A stretch of DNA of 44,219 nucleotides from an uncultured Muribaculaceae bacterium. Lineage in GTDB: Bacteria; Bacteroidota; Bacteroidia; Bacteroidales; Muribaculaceae. Made by a program: the position numbers and the translations under genes. The stretch is from positions 1-44,219 of the forward strand of contig CAMWRV010000001.1 of the NCBI GenBank assembly GCA_947176745.1, written 5' to 3'. Numbering within the stretch: the stretch's first letter is position 1; every line of letters starts with the position of its first letter. Positions 23,779-30,623 of the stretch are shown one piece after another. The notes beneath the pieces were generated by a model. The model had not been told where the DNA came from and made no database searches. It saw only the letters and a list, made by a program, of their open reading frames with translations.

Positions 23779-25893
23779 TTATTTGAGTATCGCCGACTCT
23801 GCCTTTTCTGTCGCTCCGATCTCGTTGCCTCTCCTGATCTGTTTTCCGTAGCCGAATGTGTATCCCACGTATAACGCTATGGCGGCATGGCCTGCCTGAC
23901 CGAAGCTTGTGGTTTTGCTGAAGTATTCCGGAACGTTGATCTCGGAGATCGAATATATCCAGTCGGTCTTGAGGAAGCGCGAGGCTGTGAGACGCAGATT
24001 CCATTTGCCGTTTCCCCAGCCGGCCTGAAGATAGTAATAACTGTTGCGCGTGTCGGTTGAATTGGTGATTCTGTTGAGCTCGCGGCTTCTCAGTGAATAG
24101 AATGCCGAGATGTAGAAATTTTTTATGTAGTATGACGCGGATGCTGACAGTTGGAAGTGCTGGAGTTTTTTTGAATATGTGCCGGTCATGTCGTAGAAAT
24201 CCATGCATGGTGACGCCGACAGTCTCAGAGATCGGTTGAGAAGTGACCAGTTGAATGATACTCCGACACTTGCTTTTGTGAAGTCTCCGTCGTTAACGTA
24301 GTCGCGGAGCAGCGCGTCATATCCGGGATAGGCTGAATATAATGTGGTCAGTTTGTTGTTGTAGCGATCCATCATGCCGTAGGCGAAGAGACTGAAGTTG
24401 TCGGTGGGCATGAAGGAATATCCGAGATTTGCGGTGATTTCATCATAACTGTCGAGCGTAGGGTTTCCTCTGTAGTACAGAAGCTCGTTTTCCTGAAGTG
24501 TGTCGGGAGATTTGGAGGTGGCTCCTGTCGGAATCCTGCTGTATTTGCCGAAGAATTGAACTGAGTTTTTGTTGTTGGGTTCGTAGGTGAAGTATAGCTG
24601 GGCCCTCGGGGTCAGCGACACGTTGGTCTTGCCATTCATTGTGCTGTGTTCCCAGTCGATTCCGAGACGGGGCGTGATCTGGATCTTGTCTGTAGAGAAA
24701 GAATAGAAGAGATCTCCATATATTTTGTTCCATGTGAAAATGTCGCGATAGTCAGTGTTGCCTGTGTAGTCGATCTTGTTGCGCTGCGAGTAGGCGTGGA
24801 TCTGGGCTCCGAGATAATGGTTGCCGGCCTGTTTACTGACATATACGGTTCCGCCGCCAAAGAGAGTGTTTTCTTTGGCCAGCCTTGTGATCGAGAACGG
24901 CATGTCGGTTGTGTACAGATAGTCGCTGTGCGAACGTGTGTGGCTGATGCGCGGCATAATTCCGATTGTAAATTGTCCGGGAAGATAGACCGTGTAATTG
25001 CCGAAATAGTTTATGGAATTATCTCTTGACGGAGAGTCGGACTCATAATGATAGTCGCGGCTGTTGTCATGTTCCCATTCGAGCGTTCCCGCCATGCGGT
25101 TGCGCTTCATGTCGTAATGGGTATAGCCGAGCCGGTTCTCTATCGTGACATTTCTCGAATTGTAGATTGCACGGAATGTAACCGGATAATTGCCCTGTGT
25201 CATTCCTGAGCTTCCGACAGTGGTCTTTCTTTCGGGGGCTGAGGCCGGATCGCCCACGGCGGCGAGACCTCTGAAAACAGACTTTGATTCGGAGCCTGAG
25301 TGTTTTGAATCCCAGTTCATAGCTCCGACATAAAGGTCATAGGTCATCGACTTATATGCGAATTTGGAGAATACGCTCGCGTTGCTTGACAGTCCGACAA
25401 GGGCATGCTCAGTGACGTTGAGTTTTGTATATCCGCCGAATTCGTAGACTTTCATGATGATGTTGACAACCTTGAACGCGCCTTTGAAGCGTGGATCCTG
25501 TGGTGATTCAAGATACATCACTTTCAACACGTCAGTGGTTTTAAGGCCTTGCAGTTCCACTTCTGTAGCCGGCAGATAATTTATGAAAATATCGATATTG
25601 TTGCCGAATCTGTCGGTGATCGAATTGCTTCCGCTTATGGCGTTGATCTGAGGTATTTGCATGCGTGCGATAAGATCCACGGCATCGGTCGCGGAGTTTT
25701 TTTCTGCGGTTGTCGGAGTGTATATCGCTCCGTTTTTTACCAGCATGCGGGTATTGCCTTCAATCACAATTTCCTGCAGTTCCCGGGACTGTGTGGAATC
25801 GTTCTGTTCCGTGTTGTCGGAAATGGAAGTGGACTGTGCTGCCGCGCATGCCGAAAATAACGCTAAATTGATAAATAACAGTCTGGATCTCAT
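23779..25893 (-). CDS. Outer-membrane beta-barrel protein of the RiPP cluster
   Basis: A 704-residue protein with a signal peptide (ending ACAAAQS) and a plug-like domain over residues 35-165 (RELQEIVIEGNTRMLVKNGAIY, SITDRFGNNIDIFINYLP, LKTTDVLKVMYLESP). A long beta-barrel follows, with alternating aromatic strands and GYTHYDMKR/LGIDWEHS hairpins. This fits the outer-membrane barrel family related to TonB-dependent receptors but without the usual N-terminal carboxypeptidase-like domain. The TonB box is not clear. In the cluster it could release or recapture the mature peptide, or act as an immunity or receptor protein; none is proven. It is 157 bases after precursor A on the same strand, without a recognisable promoter between. 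Confidence 0.82.
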   Translation of the reverse strand: MRSRLLFINLALFSACAAAQSTSISDNTEQNDSTQSRELQEIVIEGNTRMLVKNGAIYTPTTAEKNSATDAVDLIARMQIPQINAISGSNSITDRFGNNIDIFINYLPATEVELQGLKTTDVLKVMYLESPQDPRFKGAFKVVNIIMKVYEFGGYTKLNVTEHALVGLSSNASVFSKFAYKSMTYDLYVGAMNWDSKHSGSESKSVFRGLAAVGDPASAPERKTTVGSSGMTQGNYPVTFRAIYNSRNVTIENRLGYTHYDMKRNRMAGTLEWEHDNSRDYHYESDSPSRDNSINYFGNYTVYLPGQFTIGIMPRISHTRSHSDYLYTTDMPFSITRLAKENTLFGGGTVYVSKQAGNHYLGAQIHAYSQRNKIDYTGNTDYRDIFTWNKIYGDLFYSFSTDKIQITPRLGIDWEHSTMNGKTNVSLTPRAQLYFTYEPNNKNSVQFFGKYSRIPTGATSKSPDTLQENELLYYRGNPTLDSYDEITANLGYSFMPTDNFSLFAYGMMDRYNNKLTTLYSAYPGYDALLRDYVNDGDFTKASVGVSFNWSLLNRSLRLSASPCMDFYDMTGTYSKKLQHFQLSASASYYIKNFYISAFYSLRSRELNRITNSTDTRNSYYYLQAGWGNGKWNLRLTASRFLKTDWIYSISEINVPEYFSKTTSFGQAGHAAIALYVGYTFGYGKQIRRGNEIGATEKAESAILK

Positions 25894-25998
25894 AAGATTG
25901 ATGTTAGTGCCGATAAAGCGGCTTGATTAGGTGGAATGGGGGCTTAGTTAATTTTTGATCGGAAATACCGGAGAAGCGTTCTCGCCGATTGATGGATG

Positions 25999-26038
25999 AT
26001 CCGGTTTCTCTCTTCTTTTTCTCGGAAAGAAACCGGAT
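25999..26038. other. Hairpin directly after precursor A
   Basis: An 11-bp end-to-end stem (ATCCGGTTTC at 25999-26008 with GAAACCGGAT at 26029-26038) lies 12 bases after the precursor A stop codon. No U-run follows on the minus strand. It is placed to protect the precursor mRNA 3' end or to lower read-through into the barrel gene. Confidence 0.6.
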
Positions 26039-26050
26039 TATCTGTCGGTC

Positions 26051-26254
26051 TCAGTTTGAATGCGAGAAGCAGCCGCAGTCGTAGCTTTCAGTGCCGTTGC
26101 AGTTGCAGGTGTTTTCCGATGTCTGCGAGTTGCAGTCGCATGAGAATGACGCACCTCCGTTGCATACGCACGATGATGCCATGCCTCCTCTTACAGAATT
26201 GCTTTCCGACGGGGTGAGACCCGGTCTGAAGTTTTTAATTATCATTTCTTTCAT
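26051..26254 (-). CDS. RiPP precursor A, GG leader with four CxC pairs
   Basis: A 67-residue peptide. The leader (24 residues, MKEMIIKNFRPG..NSVRGG) ends in Gly-Gly, the C39 peptidase cut signal, and aligns without gaps to the leader of precursor B. The 43-residue core has eight cysteines in four CxC pairs, arranged as two modules: CVC-NGGASFS-CDC and CNC-NGTESYD-CGC, joined by NSQTSENT. I place it with the Bacteroidales rSAM-modified GG-leader precursors (TIGR04149-like) from memory. ATG 26254 is chosen over an in-frame start at 26293 because it gives a leader equal in length to that of precursor B. A 20-bp palindrome (26272-26291) precedes the start and a hairpin follows the stop. The product is unknown. 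Confidence 0.87.
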   Translation of the reverse strand: MKEMIIKNFRPGLTPSESNSVRGGMASSCVCNGGASFSCDCNSQTSENTCNCNGTESYDCGCFSHSN

Positions 26255-26271
26255 ATCTGAGAGGTATTGTG

Positions 26272-26291
26272 GAAGTTGACCGGTCAACTTC
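26272..26291. promoter_or_regulatory. Perfect 20-bp palindrome upstream of precursor A
   Basis: GAAGTTGACC joined to GGTCAACTTC reads identically on both strands. It ends 18 bases before the precursor A start, inside the space between the maturase and precursor A. It could be an operator for a dimeric regulator or, in RNA, an 8-bp stem with a CCGG loop that shields or exposes the translation start. There is no T-run, so it is not a terminator. Confidence 0.7.
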
Positions 26292-26374
26292 AAGGTTAAT
26301 GATGCGTAAATTTAATAAAAATTATTGCTTTTTGCAAATTTTAAAGAAATATTCTCTGCAAAAAGTGCTTGTTT

Positions 26375-27688
26375 TTATAATCTGAGTTGCTTTTTCTCCT
26401 TGTTGGGATTCTCTTCGGTTGAAGAAAGCAGCGCTCGCTTAAGATTCTCTTTGTCGCGGAATGCCGAACAATAGAAGAAGTCAGATCCTTCGAATTTGTT
26501 GCGGTAGCGCAGCATTCCGCACCCCCCGTCGCATATCGGAAATACGAAGCATTGCTTGCATTCTTCGTCAAACGGACTGCATTCGTGCATGTATCTCATC
26601 AGTCGGGGATAGTTATGGCGTCTGTTGTCAGCGATGCTTCCGATCACCTTGTCGTGACTGCTGACGTCGTTCCAGCATTTGTAAAGTTCTCCCTCCGGTC
26701 CGATTATGAATGCTGACGAGCGTTGAAGCATGCATCCTTTTGATCTTCTGCGGGGGAAGAAATCAAGATTTACGCCTCTCTGCCGGAAGTAAATGTAGAG
26801 GCCTACCAGTTCCGAGGGATTTATCGACGAATAGCAAAGTTTGTTTCCTCCTGTCGCATCTTCTCTGATCAGGCCGGGATAGGGGTATATCTTTCTGTGA
26901 CGCTCCTCATTACGGAACATTTCGTAGATTTTTACGAAATCATCGCGGTTGTTGCGATTTATGTTGACCCGCAGCGATATGTCGAGTTCCGGCATCGTTT
27001 CTGCAAGCTTCTCGATGTTGGCCATGATTCTGTCGAATGTCGGAGTCCCGGTTCCTTTGAGGAATCTGGTTTTGTCGTGATTCTCTTTTATTCCGTCTAT
27101 CGAAATCTGGATTCTGTCAAGTCCGATCTCCTTGAATATGGCTATCACATGATCGTCTATGAGATAGGCATTGGAGATCAGTTCCTGATACTGGATTTTT
27201 TTTTCGGTTTCCGATTTGAGCCTTTTGTGAATTGTTTCGATTTCTGCCGCCATCAGCAGAGGTTCTCCGCCATACCATGTCAGTGACACAGTCTCGATCT
27301 CTTTCTGGTTGTTGACGTAATCGATTATTTTGTCGATCGTTTCTTTTGTGACAGACCGTGGATTTTTCTTTGGCTCGAAACAGTAGGGACACTCGAAGTT
27401 GCATCCGGTTGTAGGTGCGATGATCAGCGACATGTGTTTGGAACCGTATGCATCCGTCAGAAATCGTGTCAGTGAGTCATAATAGAATGTGAATTTCTCT
27501 TCCCGTTTGACAATTATACCTTTCTCCTTGAGTTCAGAGAATAGTTCTTCGGGCAGCTCATCCCAGGTGTTGTTATACAGAATCTCGTATAGATCTTCAG
27601 AGATCTCGGAGAAGTAAAGGCTCTCCGAATTGAAAAGATAGTATCTGCCGTTTTCAGTAAATAGAAACGTGTATATCGAGAGTATCAT
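26375..27688 (-). CDS. Radical SAM/SPASM peptide maturase
   Basis: A 437-residue enzyme expected to modify the core peptides in the cytoplasm. Residues 1-80 look like a small winged PqqD/RRE-type leader-binding domain (hydrophobic strands, then SELKEKGIIVKRE). The radical SAM cluster motif is C96-NFE-C100-PY-C103, followed by the WYGGEPLL glycine-rich SAM segment and SISIDG-type strand (IQISIDGIKE). The C-terminal third is a SPASM domain: GCMLQRSS, YKCWNDV, then CKQCFVFPICDGGCG and a final FFYC, enough cysteines for two auxiliary Fe-S clusters. Enzymes of this type form thioether or C-C cross-links or epimerise residues; the Cys-rich cores make thioether chemistry a fair guess. It lies between the two precursor genes. 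Confidence 0.93.
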   Translation of the reverse strand: MILSIYTFLFTENGRYYLFNSESLYFSEISEDLYEILYNNTWDELPEELFSELKEKGIIVKREEKFTFYYDSLTRFLTDAYGSKHMSLIIAPTTGCNFECPYCFEPKKNPRSVTKETIDKIIDYVNNQKEIETVSLTWYGGEPLLMAAEIETIHKRLKSETEKKIQYQELISNAYLIDDHVIAIFKEIGLDRIQISIDGIKENHDKTRFLKGTGTPTFDRIMANIEKLAETMPELDISLRVNINRNNRDDFVKIYEMFRNEERHRKIYPYPGLIREDATGGNKLCYSSINPSELVGLYIYFRQRGVNLDFFPRRRSKGCMLQRSSAFIIGPEGELYKCWNDVSSHDKVIGSIADNRRHNYPRLMRYMHECSPFDEECKQCFVFPICDGGCGMLRYRNKFEGSDFFYCSAFRDKENLKRALLSSTEENPNKEKKQLRL

Positions 27689-27730
27689 GACGGTAGCATT
27701 ATTGGTCAGTATATGGTAAATTACGGATTG

Positions 27731-27776
27731 AGACGCAATTGTCCGGAAGCAATGTCACTCCCGGACAATTGCGTCT
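27731..27776. other. Perfect 16-bp hairpin directly after precursor B
   Basis: AGACGCAATTGTCCGG (27731-27746) pairs perfectly with CCGGACAATTGCGTCT (27761-27776) around a 14-base loop. It begins four bases after the precursor B stop codon. On the minus strand there is no U-run after it, so it probably stabilises the precursor mRNA or partly blocks read-through into the maturase gene. Confidence 0.72.
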
Positions 27777-27779
27777 TAA

Positions 27780-28001
27780 TCATGTCACAGGATTGGAAAT
27801 TCCGCTGTCTCCTCCTGCCTTATTGCATGAGCAGGTAAATTTTGTACCTGCCCCATTACAGGTGCAATCCGAGTAGCATCCGCAGTCGTAAGTTGCACCG
27901 TTGAAACATGTGCAGCCGTTTGTGGAGGCTCCTCCACGCACAGAGTTAAGTTGACTCTGTGTCATGCCTTCGTTGAAGACATTTAGGATTAGTTTCTTCA
28001 T
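27780..28001 (-). CDS. RiPP precursor B, GG leader with four CxC pairs
   Basis: A 73-residue peptide. The 24-residue leader (MKKLILNVFNEGMT..LNSVRGG) shares NSVRGG and exact length with precursor A. The 49-residue core has eight cysteines in two modules, CTC-FNGATYD-CGC and CTC-NGAGTKFT-CSC, joined by only YSD, and ends with an uncharged-to-acidic tail KAGGDSGISNPVT. The block YDCGC(F/Y)S is common to both precursors. It sits 62 bases after the DUF3244 gene with no promoter between, so it is probably on that transcript, and a strong hairpin follows. Cleavage after GG and export by the C39 transporter at 21519 are expected. Confidence 0.88.
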   Translation of the reverse strand: MKKLILNVFNEGMTQSQLNSVRGGASTNGCTCFNGATYDCGCYSDCTCNGAGTKFTCSCNKAGGDSGISNPVT

Positions 28002-28063
28002 AACCGTTGGTTTTAAGTTATATCGGAATTATTTCCGGATTCTTCATTTGGCAATGGTTCGGG

Positions 28064-28447
28064 TCACAGTTCGAATTCAGTCTCGAATACGTTTCCGTTG
28101 TCAGCTATACAGCTTACACTGTATATTCCTCCATAATTGAGATTCACAGTCATCGAAGTATGCTCATGTGTCACTTCAGAGAAAGTTATCTCACCATTTT
28201 TTATATTCAGTACTGTCACATCAAGATAGTCGATTGACTCGCTGAATGAGAAAGACAGCGTATTCTCTTCCACATAGCAATACATAGTCACCCTCATGTT
28301 GGATGGTGCTTTCGGTTTACCGACCGGAGTCTGAGGTTTATTCTTATCCTTTAGGGGGACAGGAATCGTTGTGACTGTCTGTGCATTTGCACAAGCGACG
28401 CTTGCGATCGTCAATAGAACAAAACATAAAAGAGATATTCCTTTCAT
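28064..28447 (-). CDS. DUF3244-type exported protein
   Basis: A 127-residue protein with a signal peptide (MKGISLLCFVLLTIASVACANAQ) and a C-terminal beta-rich domain (MYCYVEENTLSFSFSESIDYLDVTVLN, MTVNLNYGGIYSVSCI) that fits DUF3244, a small Bacteroidetes beta-sandwich domain of unknown role. A proline-rich linker (KDKNKPQTPVGKPKAP) separates them. It is the first gene after the promoter at 28466-28497 and immediately precedes precursor B, which suggests a periplasmic job connected with the peptide. ATG 28447 is chosen since it lies just after the predicted transcription start; upstream in-frame codons would precede it. Confidence 0.78.
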   Translation of the reverse strand: MKGISLLCFVLLTIASVACANAQTVTTIPVPLKDKNKPQTPVGKPKAPSNMRVTMYCYVEENTLSFSFSESIDYLDVTVLNIKNGEITFSEVTHEHTSMTVNLNYGGIYSVSCIADNGNVFETEFEL

Positions 28448-28465
28448 TTTACTTATTATTTCCGG

Positions 28466-28497
28466 CAAAAGTAACTTAGAGAGGTCATTCATGCAAA
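28466..28497 (-). promoter_or_regulatory. Promoter of the RiPP operon
   Basis: Minus strand: TTTG (28494-28497), 20-base spacer, TACTTTTG (28466-28473), a full match to the Bacteroidetes consensus. The predicted start near 28459 leaves a leader of about 12 bases before the DUF3244 gene. It is the only clear promoter found for the genes between 28447 and 21266. The rest of the gap up to the regulator stop at 28694 shows nothing recognisable. Confidence 0.75.
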
Positions 28498-28693
28498 TAA
28501 TGGGTAAAAAATAACCTTAACGGCTTAAGTTGTTGATGTATAAAGAGTTATGGTATTGGTAAAACGTGGTAGTTAAGGGGGCTCTTAAATGCAGAATATT
28601 GTAACTGACAGATTTATAGGCGAATGTATTTGATTGAAGTAAGGACGTGTTTGAGGGTGCCGGTAAGGTTTAAAAGCGAGTTTTAGCTACTTA

Positions 28694-30481
28694 TCAGAGA
28701 TATCTGAGATAAAGTTCGGAATCTGAACCGATGTTTCTGATCCGCGATTTGAGTTTTGATTTACGCGAATAGAGTGTGTCTGGAGTAGTGTCCTGCAACA
28801 CGCAGATAGCAGATGTCGAGAAATTCAACGCCAGAAACATATAAAGGTGGATATTGCTTATTCCCAGATTTGGGAAATCGCTTTTGAAGCGGGAAATAAT
28901 GTTGTCGAGATTTGCATTCATTGTTTCCTCGATCTCTTCTGTCATCTTGTTGCCGTTGATGTAACTGTCTATGGTCTCTTTTACTTTATTGTAAAGTCTG
29001 TCTTTCTCAGTCTTGGTGTCCTTGCATGTGTAGTACTCTGATAGGAGATCATCAAGTATAGAGAATCTGGACACAATCAGACCAGAAGCGTGCTCCTTCA
29101 TCTTTTCCAGTTTCTGTCGGGTCTCTGTAACCCTGCTTTCCGCATCCTCGAGATTTCTGCTGATGCTGATGTTCCTGTCAGTCAGTTCGCAGATTCCCTT
29201 TTCAAGGTCGGCTATCAGTTCGCGGTTTTTCTTCAGATCCGTTTGGAAAGTCATATTCAATTTTTTTTGGTCATTGACCTCGTTCTTCAGATTTTCAGCC
29301 TCCAGGAGATTACCCAGAATTTTTTTCTTAAGATAAATCACCCTGATAAAATATCCGGCTGCCACCAGCAGTATGATTAGGACAGATATAATGGCAAACC
29401 CGCTGTTTTTCCGTTTCTCTGCGTTTATCGAAGCAATAGATTTCTTTTCCTCGTTTTTGAAGTAATCATTGATGAAGCTTATGTCATTTCGGGTCCATAC
29501 CGATTTGGTCACGGAGTCGATGATTTCATATGTCTTCATCATCAGGTTTAGAGCTTCATCATATCTTTTCTCTATGATGAGCTGGTTGATGGTTATGGCA
29601 TTGACTCCCGGTTCGATTGTGGTTATATGCCTGTTGCACTCCATAGCGGCTTCGGTATTGCCCAAAGAAAGGTATATTTCTCCGAGTCGCATATAGTTGT
29701 ATTCCGAAAAATTCGGATTTGACTTTGGAAGATTAGTATATATAGAAGCTGCTTTTTCTATTTCGTTTAATCTGAGATATGCTGTCGCTTTTAATTCTTG
29801 TGATAGAAACAACATGTTAGAGTCATTGCTTTCAATGGACTGTTTTAAAGCAGACTCGGCATATTTTAGAGCATTCTTGTATTCTCCTAAATCTATATAT
29901 GCAGAAGCGATTGTAATGAGTTGAAAATCGGCATGTAAAGTGGCGTTTGCTTTTTTGAACAGCCGATACGACTCCTTATGATATTTCAATGCCGTCTTTA
30001 CATCATAAAACTCATTATAAGAATCGCCTATAGATCTCTTGATCAGAGCAATCAGCATTGTGTCGGAACTGCGCGACGCATATTTGTCTGCTTTAAAGAA
30101 GCTGACTAATGCATTGGGATATCGCTTATTTGTATAATCGCATATTCCTGCGAGGTAATGGGCTTTGGCCGCGTTGCTGGAGTCTTTCTTGCGTTCGTAA
30201 TAGTCTGCCGATACACGTACTATCGAGTCATCGAGCGGAAGTGAGTCTGCCTTATAGCGGGCCTCGGTCAGAAGCATGTTGTATCGCGCTTCGACTGATT
30301 CCTGTTTTCTTCGCGGGTGCTCGATCTTGCGGAGAATCCGGAGAGCCGAGTCCGGATCCGAATCAACAAGTGATTCGGCAGTATCCAGTTGAGTCCGGGT
30401 GTGTGAATCCGAACATGAGAACAGGCATGTCATAATGCCCGTGATACCAAGCAGGAGAACTGTCAGAATAAGACTTCGCAT
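28694..30481 (-). CDS. TPR-membrane-HTH transcriptional regulator, probable lipoprotein
   Basis: A 595-residue protein with a signal sequence ending LFSC (Cys23, a possible lipobox). TPR-type helical repeats follow over residues 30-340 (AKAHYLAGICDYTNKRYPNA, ALKYHKESYRLFKKA, YNYMRLGEIYLSLGNTEAA). One membrane helix near 365-385 (GFAIISVLIILLVAAGYF) comes next, a long coiled coil (KKKILGNLLEAENLKNEVND onward), and a C-terminal DNA-binding-like region (SNIHLYMFLALNFSTSAIC, DTLYSRKSKLKSRIRN). This architecture is common in Bacteroidales regulators beside GG-peptide clusters: a periplasmic sensor linked through the membrane to a cytoplasmic HTH. It has its own promoter and lies upstream of the RiPP operon, so it is the likely regulator. 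The first ATG of the frame (30514) precedes the predicted transcription start and is rejected. Confidence 0.82.
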   Translation of the reverse strand: MRSLILTVLLLGITGIMTCLFSCSDSHTRTQLDTAESLVDSDPDSALRILRKIEHPRRKQESVEARYNMLLTEARYKADSLPLDDSIVRVSADYYERKKDSSNAAKAHYLAGICDYTNKRYPNALVSFFKADKYASRSSDTMLIALIKRSIGDSYNEFYDVKTALKYHKESYRLFKKANATLHADFQLITIASAYIDLGEYKNALKYAESALKQSIESNDSNMLFLSQELKATAYLRLNEIEKAASIYTNLPKSNPNFSEYNYMRLGEIYLSLGNTEAAMECNRHITTIEPGVNAITINQLIIEKRYDEALNLMMKTYEIIDSVTKSVWTRNDISFINDYFKNEEKKSIASINAEKRKNSGFAIISVLIILLVAAGYFIRVIYLKKKILGNLLEAENLKNEVNDQKKLNMTFQTDLKKNRELIADLEKGICELTDRNISISRNLEDAESRVTETRQKLEKMKEHASGLIVSRFSILDDLLSEYYTCKDTKTEKDRLYNKVKETIDSYINGNKMTEEIEETMNANLDNIISRFKSDFPNLGISNIHLYMFLALNFSTSAICVLQDTTPDTLYSRKSKLKSRIRNIGSDSELYLRYL

Positions 30482-30499
30482 GATACTGCAGTTTTGACC

Positions 30500-30530
30500 G
30501 CAAATATAATGCAAATTTTCTTAATCGCAA
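30500..30530 (-). promoter_or_regulatory. Promoter of the TPR regulator
   Basis: Minus strand: ATTG (TTG at 30528-30530), 20-base spacer, TATATTTG (30500-30507). Transcription would begin near 30493, about 12 bases before the ATG at 30481. Confidence 0.72.
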
Positions 30531-30551
30531 TACTTATAAAAACATATTTCG

Positions 30552-30590
30552 TAAAAATGAGCCTCCGCGAGATTCTGTCTTGCGGAGGCT
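30552..30590 (-). terminator. Terminator after prmA
   Basis: AGCCTCCGC (30560-30568) pairs with GCGGAGGCT (30582-30590). On the minus strand the stem is followed by CATTTTTAC, a usable U-run. It separates prmA from the RiPP regulator promoter. Confidence 0.75.
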
Positions 30591-30623
30591 GTCTTTATTG
30601 ATGTGTGGTACCCGACTCTGAGT

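Noticed and set aside
26272..26291. Palindrome as a terminator of the maturase gene
   Set aside because: It lacks a loop of normal size and a T-run, and lies next to the start of precursor A rather than the maturase stop codon.
26255..26293. Longer start for precursor A giving 80 residues
   Set aside because: The extra 13 residues are encoded by the palindrome region and would break the match in leader length with precursor B.
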